The translations under genes and the position numbers were made by a program. Shown here piece by piece: positions 11,952 to 24,223 of a stretch of DNA of 64,000 nt. Position 1 is the first letter of the stretch. Every line of letters starts with the position of its first letter. Source of the DNA: Branchiostoma floridae (taxonomy: Eukaryota; Chordata; Leptocardii; Amphioxiformes; Branchiostomatidae); assembly GCF_000003815.2 (NCBI RefSeq), contig NC_049996.1, positions 14,613,149-14,677,148 on the forward strand. Direction: 5' to 3'. Below the pieces are notes generated by a model, which was not told the origin of the DNA, did not search any database, and saw only the letters and a program-made list of their open reading frames with translations.

Positions 11952-12578
11952 GAGGCGGCCCACCTTGCTAGATCCTCAGTAGGGAGCCCCGTAAAACACA
12001 TCTGAGGGCTTCGCTCCAGCTTATGTTGGCTTAATACCAAGGGCCGCTAAGTTAAACCACAAAATCACAGGCTTGGGGATGTGCCGGGGTCGACTAATGC
12101 CTCCTTATGGCCCTTCCAGAAGTGTGTCTTTGTCGTTTTTTATATACCGCTGAACCGAAAAATGGTACGGACTTTCTAAAACGTCTATACGTTTGGGGAA
12201 AATGCGCTGTTTGAGAGTGGCGACAAATAAACAAGTATAGAACTTCTCATGAATCCAGTTTAAGCCTTTATCAAGGAAGGTGTCAAGTTCTTGAGGAAAT
12301 AACGGTTAAAGGTAGTTAATAAATGAAATAGGACACATTTGGGGGAGGACTTCTCTTCAGAATGTATACATTTCAGCAGAATATGATGATTTTGCAAAGC
12401 TTTTTTCAATTGTTATGATATTTAATACCGTACTTCTTACTTCGGTAATTTGTTCTCGGATCGGCAGGCTTTGTTTTTTGTTGTTGTCCAACATGGCAGA
12501 CTGAGTAGTTATGTAAGGTTACGGCGGAATTAAGTGCTTCTGGCGATCCACATGCAACAATATACATGGAATATCGAG

Positions 12579-12613
<35 letters not shown>

Positions 12614-13120
12614 TGTATGTGTGTGTGTTAATTCTGAGGTGCGTACTCAGAACACACGTGGAAGCTTAAAACGCCCCCTTGTCGTTAAGTGATGCCATAT
12701 TTCCCAAGGATCATAAGTGCTGCGATTATGTAAACGCCTCTCTGCAAGGTTCGTACGTACGAAATTTGAGATCTTGCAATCGTAGGTAACTTTATGATCC
12801 ACAAAGACTTACGTAAGTTCCATTAATCTTTAGAGTTTTCCGCACACGATAATCGGCTAATGGTTGTCAGTGTTATGCAATCTTTCTCTGATCTAATGTG
12901 AGTGAAAGTTGAACGTTCATAGACTCTAGCAGACAGAGCTAGACCCAACAAGTCTAGCTTCAAGACCCCCCTCTTAGAGATCGTTCAAAGACCTTCAAAG
13001 CTCATTGCTACAAAGAACCAGATTAGGCGCTAAAAAGGAGGGTCGAGGCATGAGGCTTTGTATGCGGTTGTTCGTAGATACCCGCGGTTGTCCATTGATG
13101 TACACTGATAGGAAGCAAAC
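11952..13120. other. Unique DNA with a TG microsatellite
   Basis: No gene recognised. The block CTCTGATCTAATGTGAGTGA near 12890 is echoed by CTCTGATCTCATGTGAGTAA near 13320. The two lie either side of the palindromic element at 13121-13289, so this local sequence was probably duplicated. Confidence 0.4.
12582..12628 (+). repeat. (TG)n microsatellite
   Basis: An alternating TG run interrupted by TTG and TATG. Confidence 0.95.
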
Positions 13121-13289
13121 AATGGACCGATCCTGTCGAACGCCATATCGAACAAATAGAACCCCCTATTCTATTTCGAACACCTCCGTCAAAAACTGCC
13201 ACAGTGAGACAGAAATGGCGATTTTTGACGAAGGTGTTCGAAATAGAACCATGATCGAACAGGGGTCGGGGTTTGGGGATCGGTCCATT
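13121..13289. mobile_element. Palindromic GGACCGATCC MITE, copy 1
   Basis: A 169-bp element with ends AATGGACCGATCC and GGATCGGTCCATT. Inside, TTCGAACACCTCCGTCAAAA and its inverted copy form a hairpin around a short centre. Two other copies in this window (33915-34076 and 56237-56404) share the same inner palindrome and right end. Flanking AAC is present on both sides here but not at the 56-kb copy, so the duplication length is uncertain. Confidence 0.88.
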
Positions 13290-13397
13290 AACCAGTAGAG
13301 CAACCGTAAGTTCTATACCTCTGATCTCATGTGAGTAAAAGTTGCACAAGGTGCATAGTTTCAAAGAGGACGTTCGTACAGACTTTTGGACAGGTGC

Positions 13398-13604
13398 CCT
13401 TGGACGTGTCTGTAGCAAGGCTAACTCTACACCCACTGACAGTGTGTGGGCGTGTGTTTCTGTAGGACCTACAGCCGAGGAGTTGTCCTGTATAGGCCCT
13501 GGAAACAGTCTGCCATCCAGGCTACCAGTAGTGTTGGCCTTGGGCGTGTCTGTAGCAAGGCTAACTCTACACCCACTGGAAGTGTGTGGGCGTGCGTTTC
13601 TGTT
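13398..13604 (+). repeat. Direct duplication of about 67 bp, 140 bp apart
   Basis: The segment starting CCTTGG(A/G)CGTGTCTGTAGC and ending GTGTTTCTGT occurs at 13398 and again at 13538, with few differences. Overlapping reading frames here repeat the same peptide and are not genes. Confidence 0.85.
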
Positions 13605-13619
13605 TTTGCCCCAAGGATT

Positions 13620-13940
13620 GACGCAGTTCGAGGCTACCTATACAAGTGTATACGTCCCGCCGCTAGCGTCTGTCTCACATACGCATGCTCAGACCATGTG
13701 CTTGGCTCACGGCCGTTCGTGGCGACGGCCAGAAAAGTTTCTAAGTAAAATGTAACGACTAATTATTGTTTCCCTGGGTGAGCGCAGTTCGAGGCTATAC
13801 AAGTGCATACGTCATGCCGCTAGTGTTATACCTGCGCATGTTCAGACCGTGTGCTGCGCTCACGGCCGTTCGTGGCAACGGTCAGAAAAGTTTCCCAGTA
13901 AAAGAGGAGATGTACCAACTAATTGTCTCCCGGGGTGGGC
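13620..13940 (+). repeat. Two tandem copies of a 161-bp unit
   Basis: Both copies contain CGCAGTTCGAGGCTA, a TATACAAGTG(T/C)ATACGTC block, and GCTCACGGCCGTTCGTGGC followed by AGAAAAGTTTC. They start at about 13620 and 13781. The unit is CpG-rich and diverged by small indels. Confidence 0.85.
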
Positions 13941-14032
13941 GCGAGCAGTGGGAAGGATGTGGATATGGGGGCACGTGCCCTCGTTAGGGGGCGCTAATGT
14001 AGACCAGACCAGAGGGGCGGAGAGAATAGACT

Positions 14033-14195
14033 CTAGCCTCCAAGAATGGTGCCTTAGAGATAGTACCAAACTGGACAAGGAGTGTAGTCAGTCAAGAGGT
14101 GTCCATTTGCCAGGTAGCAAAACACACTTTTAAGCCGGCTTCACTCCCATGCCAGCTTTTGATACTTATGCTACCGTAGGATCTGTTTGGAGATT
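14033..14195. mobile_element. Hairpin MITE of the TCTCCAAGCAGAC family, degraded left end
   Basis: The right arm (GCCGGCTTCACTCCCATGCC to TCTGTTTGGAGATTA) closely matches the element at 8389. The left arm (TAGCCTCCAAGAATGGTGCC, then AGTGTAGTCAG) has accumulated changes. It is separated by only 13 bp from a second copy to its right. Confidence 0.82.
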
Positions 14196-14208
14196 AGCGG
14201 AGAGTCTG

Positions 14209-14368
14209 TAGTCTCCAAGCAGACCACACGGTGCCTTAGAGATAGTATCAAAGCTGGCCAGGGAGTGTAATCGGCTCCGGTGCCCGTTTGACTCCTATAT
14301 GGCTGGCTACACTCCTTGGCAAGCTTTGATACTATGTCTAAGGCACCGTAGGGTCTGCTCAGTGACTA
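14209..14368. mobile_element. Hairpin MITE of the TAGTCTCCAAGCAGAC family
   Basis: The left arm begins TAGTCTCCAAGCAGACCACA and the right arm ends TAGGGTCTGCTCAGTGACTA. The arms pair over roughly 70 bp including GATAGTATCAAAGCTGGCCA and its complement. It lies next to the element at 14033, so two family members sit side by side. Confidence 0.85.
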
Positions 14369-17300
14369 ACTAGCCTCTACCAGACTGACTACACTGGGTG
14401 GTGTAGGGAGAATGATTTTCCAGGGGAGTTTTGCTACTACTGGAGGGTTTGGCCGACCGAAGGGGGAACTTCAGCCTTTAATAGCGTGGACTGACTACCC
14501 AGGCCGATTTTCCGATTCATTGCCACATTCTGCTATCCCCGTACCACCATAGGACGGCCTGTCGGAGGCCTATTTAGAGATATCACTAGGGGCGACGCTC
14601 GCTCGCTTATGGCCAAGTTTAGCGGTCTTATAAAGTGACTAACTTGGAGACAACCTGACCCAGATGTGGGCACAAACTCCCTGCGTCTTCTCAGACGCTT
14701 GTACAAGTTTTATCGACAAGACAGCGACACTACCGACCCTTCCCAATGGTGGCACGCACATTGCACAGATAGCTCAACACATACATACACTTTTTCTACC
14801 TTAAACGTTCAAATCACAGACTTCTACAGCTTCAGATGCAGTCTCAAGCTTCTCAGATCAAATCCCAAGACTGAGACACTTTTAACAGCCCAAACAAACA
14901 ATTTAACAGCCTAGAGGCTTGACATGAGAGCTGTATCAACTATGAGGAAGTGTACTAGCTCGACTTCCTTGCAAGAGCGATCTGCCTTGTTCTATGCTAT
15001 GGTATATTTGGGCTGCAGACAAAATGGCATAATGGGAGTGACAAACCAACGTTGAACGTAGCTACATTAAAGCTAATGCACCATGCAAATTGGGTAAACT
15101 CACAAACATACAAAATGTAGCTAGCGAGCAAGACAAGAGTGTTGATGCCAACATGGCGGATAGAAAGCGTCCTTCTCTCGCTAACTGATAGTCTAGAGGA
15201 CACAAGTCCAACCCTTAGTGTCCTTAATATGGGGTCAAGACAAGGTCGAAAGCGGTAGAATTCCCTTGGGACTTGTTTCTAAGCAAATCTACGGTAGCTA
15301 AGCAGTGAGCCTTTGGTACAAGATACCGCTGTAAGTAAGGTGGTAGCTCTTTGTATAACCAACTACTATCAACTCAAACAGCAGACTGCTGCAAGCTAGC
15401 GCTTAGGGAGTACAATATAGCACCCAAACAAAGTGATCTTATTGATAATTAACTTCCAAAACAAACACTAGCGGTGTAGCTTGGATGAAACTCCCGGTGG
15501 ATTGTGCCGTACAGTTTAAGTCATGAATGATTAAGGGTGTCACTGAGGGAGAATCTCGTGCGAGAGGTCGCGGGGGAGAGCTGAGAACCAGACATAAAAG
15601 ACGTATGTGTCGTACGCAGGCTAAGATATCACAAGCGTCACCCAGAAGGTGGGGAATAAAGGCGTTACGTAAAAGTGCAAATACCTCAAACCACAAATGA
15701 AATCTACCTTTGACGCATATGTGTGGCCAGAGGCGCTCACACTAGCAACACATGCACAGCATTGCAGTGTAAAGTACGCACACACAAAGCATATACATAC
15801 ACGTATATATCAGTACGTGTTATATTAAACAATAATGAATTTCTATTGTTATATCAAGGACACTTTGGTTGTATCTATAATTAAGCAATAATGCACTTCC
15901 ATTACCAGCTGGACACCATGAAATAAGTATAAGAAATTTGATAATTCTATAAACCAACCAACAATCAGAAATATAACGATAAAAGGCTTAGAAAAGCTAG
16001 GCATGTTTAGCATATGGTTGTGTCTATGGGTATAAGCGTCATGGGAATGGGCGTATGACTGCTACGCTTTTCTTTGCTTATAATGGGGCATGTGGTTGTG
16101 TTGTTTACAAAGCGGTTACAAAGTTTTTAAATTCCTGTCAGCAACACCCACAGGTTGGCTCAATAGTGCGTGAAAGGGCAGTGGGTCTAGGGGCGCATGT
16201 GGTGCGGGCTGGCGCTACAGAAGTGACCAACGCGTGTGACAAGTGCGCGCTAAAACAACACCGCTTAAATCGAACTGTGAGCGGCTTAGACTAGTAAACC
16301 ACAAGCTAGCATTAGTATTTGCTACCAGACAAAGGCATATATGCTTCTTGCGTGCACGTACAAGCTGATTCCTACTATGCGACAAGTATGGTATGATTTA
16401 ACGCGCTAGAATTGGGGCAGCATTGGCAATGGGACATGCTACGTATAGTGTTCAGAATATAAACGGTTTCTAGAAATCGTGCAACTGCAAAAGAAGCTTT
16501 AAGTGCATTAAGCAGTAGCTACAGATAAACAACTAGTAGATGTAATTCCAAGAAGCTAGCGTTGGGCATAATTACCAGCCTTATCCCACTATTTGAGAAA
16601 CCCCACAGCATGTCGGCCACCAGAGAGCTCGCCCGTTCGCCCGGCGTGAGCCAAAAAGCGGCGGCGCGCTGCAGCTATACAGGCTTCAAACTAGGTCGGC
16701 GCAGGCCTAGAGGCTAAGCCCTACCACCGTAATGGACACAGTAAACTCCGAGAGTGCAAACAGAAACGTATCAAGCCACCGGCTATGCGGATTTCCACCC
16801 AAGCAAAGGCTAGGCCGTATAAATCTATGTGTAAAACCTACAGTACACAGGACTTAAGGCTGGGGTGTAACACAAGCATTAGTGCATCCATTAAAAGAAA
16901 TACGGGGGTTGGCTATGTCCGTCTGGTGTCCGGAGCGCTACTAGTGTTTAAGCGATGGAACCGACAAGGAATTAAACTAACGCTAATTGAAATTTAAAAA
17001 AAAAGTGCGAAGCAATTGCAAATTGGAAAAAAACACTAGGATGGGGTTGGGATTAATATGGTAAGGTCTGATATTAAGGGCGAAGCCTTGTTGCGACCCC
17101 GTGCGGGATCACCGGAGGGGGCGGGAAACCCCGGCGGGGCACCAAGCGTCTGTCACCGAAGAAAATCCTACAACTCGCCGCTTACCTTTCATACCAGTCT
17201 TGCTTCCATAGATTGCTTTAGTCCCTTGCTACCGGTAGCACCAATACGAAGTGTGAGGCCCGCCTACGAAACAGAAGTTAAAGAACCCTATATCACCCCC

Positions 17301-18135
17301 TTATACATAGTAGGCATAAACATACACTGGGGGATTGGGGCGGATAGTTCTGAATCATGATAGTCACCAACCCACACACACAAACACCACACGACATAAC
17401 CACGACCGTTACACGACACCAACTTTAAACCTTAACACATTTAAACTTACTTTAACCCACGCTACCACATCCACACTCACAGAAGCATATACTAACATAG
17501 CCTACATGTATGATAATATAAACTCAATCCAACCATCATAATGATAAAATAATTCAAGCATGTATCACAATATTAAAATCTAACACCATCAAAAATGTGA
17601 AACAAGAAAGGTACAGTACAATATACAGTATGTAAATAGTTGCGGCATAGACGTCAGTGCGGTAAGTAGTTTACCTATGTGTGTGTGTATATATTGACCT
17701 GTTGATTTGGGACCCGCCCATTCACCTACATGTGTTATACACTACGCCTGACCGATCTCCAATCTCAACATATGTGTAGTAAACAACGGAAACACCGCCT
17801 CTCAAGTATTGCAAAGACGTGAATATCGACAGTAAATAAACATAAAACACTCGAGAATTGCTTATTTTACTCTTTTAGCTCTTATTTTAGCAGTTGTACC
17901 AACTTCGTATTGTGTTAGTATTGAGAACGCAAGCTTTTGCAATACACAGCACAAAAACAAGCATAAAAAGATGATATCTTACTTTTCATGTTATTGTTTC
18001 ATGATCGTGAAGTTATTATTTTCAGTTGTTTTGTATCGGCTAGTTTTTGCGATCTTTGGTTACGCGTTGTTACTCGCGCCATGTGTTAGCTAGTAGTAGT
18101 ACACACACTCAGTCAGTCACCGTACCGTTGTACGT
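14369..18135. other. 3.8-kb low-repeat region without a recognised gene
   Basis: Few repeats are visible apart from a CA/AC-rich run near 17370-17480. Several modest frames occur: about 16055-16294; an open frame from about 16693 to 16997 whose product is very basic and ends in a hydrophobic patch; and 17058-17360. None matches a family I know. Composition is uneven, with a GC-rich island at 16600-16720 and 17090-17160 amid AT-rich DNA. It may be an old, low-copy mobile or viral remnant, but nothing recognisable supports that. Confidence 0.35.
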
Positions 18136-18658
18136 TCAGTCTTCGGGAGCGCTCTTACCGTGTTCCGAGCCTGCTTCCGTCTTCACTCTGCAACGTGCAG
18201 CGTTGCCTTTCTCCTCGGCAAAATCCACCTTGAGCTCGCTGAGCAAGTGGCGCATCCAGATCGGTGAGATCGGGTGCCACGCGAAACAACAGTACGTCCG
18301 ACGCGAGCGCTCACATGGACAGACTCTGACAGTCCCGTCGGCCTCGGTTCCTATATGAGAAACCATTTCGCCGCACAACACAACGGGCCAACGTCACCAG
18401 TTTGTGCATGTTCGTCAGACATTCCTTGAAATTAGCATGCTCCAATAGTAGCCGCGCCCAGTAATTGCAGTCTCTACGGTTGGTTAACACTAGAGTGCCG
18501 TCAGTATACACGGCTGCTGTGGTCGTGACGTCACGGACCGGGCCCCACTGCGTGCTCTCCCTGCCCAAAACAAATACTGCCCGTATTTCCATGTCATTAG
18601 CATGCATGTATACGTCAGAACCCGCGTCCGTCCAATCAGGGCGCGACACTGATAGCAT
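18136..18658 (-). pseudogene. Candidate degenerate coding region, one frame change
   Basis: On the minus strand a 115-codon frame opens at the ATG of 18658 and a second, shifted by one base, runs through to a stop at 18136. The first looks coding up to about residue 85 (for example AAVYTDGTLVLTN), after which coding character passes to the second frame (WHPISPIWMRHLLSEL). Codon third positions are mostly G or C across both, unlike the AT-rich flanks, and aromatic and cysteine residues are common. The switch falls near 18385-18400. A TATA-like CTATATTTAG lies 75 bp upstream (18733-18742). I do not recognise the family. It may be a decayed host, transposon or viral gene, or two exons; I cannot tell which. 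Confidence 0.3.
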
Positions 18659-21494
18659 GCTTGGTGCTTATCCTATGTTATGTGGGCTGGCGGCTTTACG
18701 TAGTCGGTAATCTTGGCACACGTAGACGGTCCCCTAAATATAGCGAGCCGGGGACAATCCTCCATGAGGTTTTTGCAGGGGACCGTGGCAGGAGTATAAG
18801 CCGTGTGTTTGTGTGTGCAAGTGGACCGGGACTGTAGCGGGACAAATTTAGCCCGGACATAACAACGTTTGTGACACCGTGAAAACAGCGGTGTGTATTT
18901 ACGGATATTGTTTTTTTTCTACGCCTTTTGTTTTGTACGTACTTTTTTAACAAGCCAAATAAGGTGCGTTTCCGCAAAGGCATATCCCCTGCCAAAGGAC
19001 AACTAGCACACTAACAACTTGACCGCTATCTTTACAACACAATGCTGCTACTGAACTCTAAGAAAAGAAAAAAGGCTTTCTAGTCTTATACCCCCAAACC
19101 ATTGCTACATACCCAATCTGCCACCTTAAAGTCGAGCTTAAAAGAATTGAAAGCGAAAAACATAGTTATAAAACCTGTATTCTACCAACTTCGATACCAT
19201 TAATAATGTACTTTTTACAAATAAAAAGTATTACTGCTGTTTTTTATATATATTTCGCTTAAAAAAGATACTAAAACAGTACTAGTTTTACTTCTATGCC
19301 CAGCCCTCCCACTCGAAGTCCCTTGCCTACTCTAGCGATTCCGACCGCTCCCAATAATTAGATTATCTAGTTTGCTTCTGACGATGATACAATAAGAGTT
19401 ACATTAATAACATCGTATCGATTCCCTGCGACTCTAGCTAGCGAAGTAATAATAGCCAATTTTTCTCGCTTCGCTCTCTGGAAGGGTTGAGTAATTATAA
19501 GTCTAACACGAGGGTAAGTCTGGTTCTGTAGCTCGCCCGGTATTTTATATTGGCCCGTTGTTGCCACGCCAGGTAACTAACTTGCTGTCAGAATGCAACA
19601 AGAAATGACTCTGGCGCTGAAAAAGCAATGCATACTTATTGGAGGGGTTCAGTCTTGATAAATCAGTCTCTAAAAAGGTGGTGAGGGAATGGATGGGTTG
19701 GTGTGCACCCCCCCTCTCAACACAAACGCAGGAGCAAAAGAAAAGAAAGGCAAAGAAGTCGAACCTAGCAAGTTACAGTTCAGAGTTAGCTTTTAGACTA
19801 GAGTAGACATATTCTATACTGTTCTGCATTGTTTGTCCATTTTCATGTCAACTGCAATTAGCCCTCGGGCATGAATTTGCAATAATATACCATCAAGTAA
19901 CCTCAAAGAGAGAGAGAGAGATACGGATAGAAAGAAGGAGAAGTAAAGAGAGACAGAGGGAGAGTCAAAGTTCTGTTCAGTGAATCTCGACTTTCTCGTT
20001 TTGCAATTACAACCCGGTAGCGCGCACCACCGCAGAGTCCCCGAGTCCCAACTCTATATCGTTGGAGTTCTACTGAGTAGTCGCAGTGGATATCAACATA
20101 TCACCAACTAACTCCCGCCGACTCCCGTGTGGTCGAACGTTAATGGGCCGCAGCGTATCAAATATACGCGAGGATTAAACACGTTTGTGCATCTAAATTC
20201 CTCCCGCTTTCAGATCCAATATCTTCCCAATTTGCGGGTCACTCTCGGAGTCAAGCATGTATTTCTATGTGCATCTCAACGACGTACTTGCGTAATTAAA
20301 GATAAACTTAGGATCACGCCGTAGTTTCTTATTATGTATACCTTCTTGTTTGACTAACTCCTTAATAAGTCTCCAAACTTTTCACCCAAAAAACATTACT
20401 GTCACTAACTAAGAATAATCCTCTACCTGTACCAAATCAAATCCTTATGCCACTCAACAAATATGTATGAATATGATCTGGAATAGAAAATCAAAGCAAA
20501 ATTCCCTCAAGTCTCTTTCCATAAGGGAGTCTACCGCTGGGGTGACTACTAACCAGAAATTTAAACTTGAATAATGGGATCTGGATTAGATCTCGGCTCC
20601 AGGGGGACTGAAACAATCAGCTAGAACTCTGCAAAAATAGCTATCACTCCGGCACAATTAGCACTGCTTCTGTCGGAGCCTCTATTACCTTCTAGCCGTG
20701 GGTTGACTGCGCTTCACGCTTGATAAATGTGCCCTGTAGTGCCATTCTATTACAATGATGTATACTTCAGCTCGCGCGGTGTTGTATTAATTAATTACCT
20801 CTCTTAATAACTTTTGTTGCGTCCAATTTCTGCAGATTTGCGTGCTAATAAATTTGGAAATGAAAATACATAACTTAGCCGTGCAGAGAGGGAATGGGTT
20901 TTCAATCCTGTCTAGGAACTTTTAATATTTACTTAAGTAATAAAGGAATTTATTTTCTGCTAAACTTGAGAATAATGGTAGGAAAAGTTACGGTTGCTTT
21001 TGATACGATTGACTATTGAAATTTTTAATTTTTATCGAATCTATATATACTCAGAATATCTTATACAGCATTCACAAGTGATTTTTTATTTGTTTTGGTA
21101 TGTGTTAAGTAAACATTACCACTTCATGCCGATGTCTATACATCGTACAAACAATAACTTAATAAACGTGTGTGCAACCTAATTGTGAGTGTGAATCTCT
21201 GCCCGAATGTGATACCGTGCTCAGTGTGGGCGGTAGGCGCCCATTTCGTGCGGCGTTCCCGTGTGGGTTGCCCCGGGAGATCTTGGGAATAGCGCGCGAA
21301 AATTGGCAATCTCGGCGCAGAGGCAAGGCCACGGCCCCCAATCCACCGTGCGCTGCCAAACAAGCCCTAAACGCCGCTAATAACGTAATATTATGATTTT
21401 CTCATAGCGGTTGATCAATCCCGGGACGTGATTGTCTGACAATGGCAGTTGACCCCGCCAGACGGATGGGGAGGCGAGGCGGGATTACCTCATC
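18659..21494. other. Unique DNA with simple-sequence patches
   Basis: No gene recognised. It includes an (AG)n-rich purine run at 19903-19970, a LINE 3' end at about 19848-19895 (listed separately), and a GC-rich unique block at 21180-21460 with TAATATTATGATT, TGATTG and TGTCTGACAATGGCAG words that could be regulatory. Confidence 0.4.
19848..19895 (+). mobile_element. LINE (CR1/L2-like) 3'-end fragment
   Basis: The sequence CAATTAGCCCTCGGGCATGA, then ATTTGCAATAATATA, matches the reverse complement of 38090-38140 and resembles 38795 and 51708. It is the terminal 3' untranslated end of a non-LTR retrotransposon family, with no coding part left. Confidence 0.6.
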
Positions 21495-21890
21495 TATTCC
21501 CGCCAAGCCTGCTGCAGACGACTTTTTTCACTCACGGGTTGGCTAGGATAAGTTTCAATACCACAAAAAAAGTAAGGAAAATTTACAATCTATTCTCGCC
21601 TGCTAGCTGCAGACGACTTTTTTCTCATCCACACACGGGTTGGCTGGAGTAAGTTCCAGTCCCACAAAGCAAGGAAAATTTACAACCTATTCCCGCCTGC
21701 TGAAGACGACTTTTTTTATCCACACACACACACGGGTTGGCTAGGATAAGTTTTCAGTTCCACAAAGTCAGACAATTTACACCCCACTTCGCCTCATCGA
21801 CGCTCTTTTTTCTATCCACACACGGGTTGGCTAGGACATGTTTCAGTCCCACAAAGCAAGGAAAATTTACAACCTCACCTCTCGACACGC
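21495..21890 (+). repeat. About 105-bp tandem repeat, four copies
   Basis: Each unit has GACGACTTTTTT, a CACACACGGGTTGGCTAGGA block, AAGTTTCAGTCCCACAAAG and GGAAAATTTACAACCTA. Units vary in the length of a CA run and in the T-run. The last copy ends near 21890. Confidence 0.9.
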
Positions 21891-22226
21891 AGATGCTGCT
21901 ATCTGACTGAAACTCTGCCAGAATACATTTATACTAGTCAAAACGTCTGCTATTTAGTCTCAGTTGCTAACTCGGAAAACGGTGTGGCAGAAGTTATCAC
22001 TGCGTTTGAAGAATACGATTCAAGGTCAGGGTAGCAACCAATTAAAACTTTTCTACGATCGTAATTTTTCTAGCGAGGCCACCGAACTCTATACAGTTTT
22101 TTTTGTAAAGTCGATTTTAATCTCCCACCCCACCCCCTCCTCCTAAAAATTCACACAAACTTTTGTTTCAAATGTAAAGACAGGGATCATCTAAACAAAT
22201 ATGGCGACGAAGATGGTTTGTATGAG

Positions 22227-22366
22227 ATTCATTCATTCAATCACTCATTCTTGTTTCTGTCGAGGTCTTCTGTGCGAATGTTGCATGCGACTTGCCTTGG
22301 CGGGTCCGGGACTCGAACCCGGGCCTCTGGCAACCACCAGCGCTCTTCCAGCTGAGCCAACCCACC
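22227..22366 (-). mobile_element. tRNA-derived SINE
   Basis: Read on the minus strand, a tRNA-like head (22366 to 22298) is followed by a short unrelated body of about 45 bp and a simple tail GATTGAATGAATGAATC. Head, body and short-repeat tail are the layout of a tRNA SINE. The total of about 140 bp is short for the class, so it may be truncated. It lies beside a (GTT)n tract. Confidence 0.55.
22298..22366 (-). tRNA. tRNA-like sequence, probably not a working tRNA
   Basis: A 69-nt cloverleaf-like sequence. The acceptor GGTGGGT pairs with ACCCGCC, the D-arm GCTC pairs with GAGC, and the T-arm CCGGG-TTCGAGT-CCCGG is perfect. A-box-like TGGCTCAGCTGG and B-box GGTTCGAGTCC are both intact, so RNA polymerase III transcription is plausible. 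The anticodon arm with the variable loop is four bases short of the usual 22 and gives only a CTGG/CCAG stem, so no anticodon can be assigned. This argues for a SINE head or a tRNA pseudogene. Confidence 0.5.
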
Positions 22367-22394
22367 GTTCGGCATGAGGGAAGTCGTGATGTGT

Positions 22395-22415
22395 GTTGTT
22401 GTTGTTGTTGTTGTT
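22395..22415 (+). repeat. (GTT)n microsatellite
   Basis: Seven consecutive GTT units. Confidence 0.95.
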
Positions 22416-24223
22416 AGTGCCCGTGCATGTGGCAAGCGTATGGTGGATGTGAGTTGTGAGTTGTGACTTCGTACGTGTGTTAGTAGTATATGTAGAACCA
22501 TTCATGCACAAGTCCAGTCAGAATTTCTCGACGTTTTGCCCATTCAAAGATAACCAAAAAACAATGTGGTATAGGGCGGTGCATATCTCCCACCAATAGC
22601 TCTTGGGCCAGATAGACTTTGTACAAGCACTGCAGGGGGAAGGGGATATTCCCCTAATAACTTCACAATAATCCCTCCACAGTAGATTGATTTGTATAAT
22701 TATATCAGTAGCAAGTAAATCTGCACTTTGCTTCCAACTGGGTGTAACAGACATTTCCACTATCCTTCCGAAACTGTTCACTTGAAATGAGTCAGAGTCG
22801 AAATGGCGATTTAAGAAACCAAATGTCACTTAAGACCGTGGGGGCGTCGCGCCTTAAGGGTGAACGCAAAGGTTGCCTTCTGTTACGTCCTCTTTAACCT
22901 TCCTCTCAGACAAAAAAAATGGAACTGGATGTCAGAGTTATGCAACACCAGTTATTTTTGCGTGTGAGGTACAGGTATACATTTTCCTTCTAGTTATGTA
23001 AGACCGAACGAGTACGTTTTTCCGTCCCCACACGTTGGGTAGCCACGTGCCGTGTGGTCGGTAGCCGGGGAGCAGACGTTTTTCCCGGGGATTGTCCCTG
23101 TAATCCGATATCCCCACACCTGTAATCGGTACCCATTAACACCACTTAACGTCCCGTCCGGCTCAAGCCGTCGTTTCTACACGACAGCTTACCGCAAACG
23201 GACGGCATTAAGAGATCATGATACCGGCGGTGGAAATCGAACATTCGATGGGGTGGCCGGGTCTTGTTACACTCACGCTTAACGTATCGGCAGAAGACAG
23301 ACGGGGACTCGTGTAAATCGTTTAGGACGCAACAGGAAATCGATGGAAGGGGGATTACGAGTATTCTGTTGGCGAGCTCGCCCTGCAGAAGCCGACACGA
23401 ACGCTTTATACCAGACGACTCTTTCCCTGGGTTGAAAGACTGAAGCAAAAGATAAAACAGTCTAGGATATCACTCTGTAGATATACTGGAATTATTCAAA
23501 TTTTAAACTCACAGAACTGGTCTTAATGAGAAAGATTATGCGAAAAATAAAACTACCAATATTGATAAAGCGGATCTGAAGGTCTATGTGGCTTGCCCCC
23601 CTCCCCCCTACAGCAACGTGAACACCTGATTGACCATGGGGTTACCTGAGTTCAGAATCAGATCCGGTGTACTGAAAAAAGTCACACGTAAGGCCACTGA
23701 CATTTCTCGCAGGTCACACACAAACACTGTGGACTGAAATCTATATATCGACATTTTGTGCGTTTGTTTTTAAGATCCTTTCAAACATCACTATAGACAT
23801 CTGTACAGTAAAAGTATTCTACAATACGCACATTGCAAGATATTTGTGTCTTTCTCTCTGATGTTTAATCCATACATGTGGTTCGACTTTGTTTAACTAC
23901 CTGACCACAGACGGGAGTGATCGTTTGTTGAGAGAACAGACTCGTATGGGCGGTTACAAACTTTAAACTATGAATCAGAGATTCGCCCACAAATTTCACC
24001 CCGCCAAAAATCATCTCAGCATATGGTTCAAAGAACTCCAAAGAACTGTTTATTTGCTTATAAAACCCCAAAGCTGCTATATCACCAATGGAAAGGCCTA
24101 CATTCAAAGAAAATTTGCAACCAGACTAAGCGGAATCGAATCAGCAGGAACAAAGTTGCACAAATATCGGGCTAGATTTCTTGTAACTTCAATATTTTGT
24201 AGGCCGGATGCCCAAAACACCCT
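22416..24223. other. Unique DNA; possible small exon and K50 homeodomain sites
   Basis: A strong acceptor-like pyrimidine run ending CTCTCAG precedes 22910-22974, which contains an ATG and ends before GTATAC, so it could be a small exon. The GC-richer stretch 23040-23450 is unique and carries TAATCC (23101-23106) and GGATTA (23352-23357), the core bound by Otx-type homeodomains. No gene is recognised, and both suggestions are weak. Confidence 0.25.
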
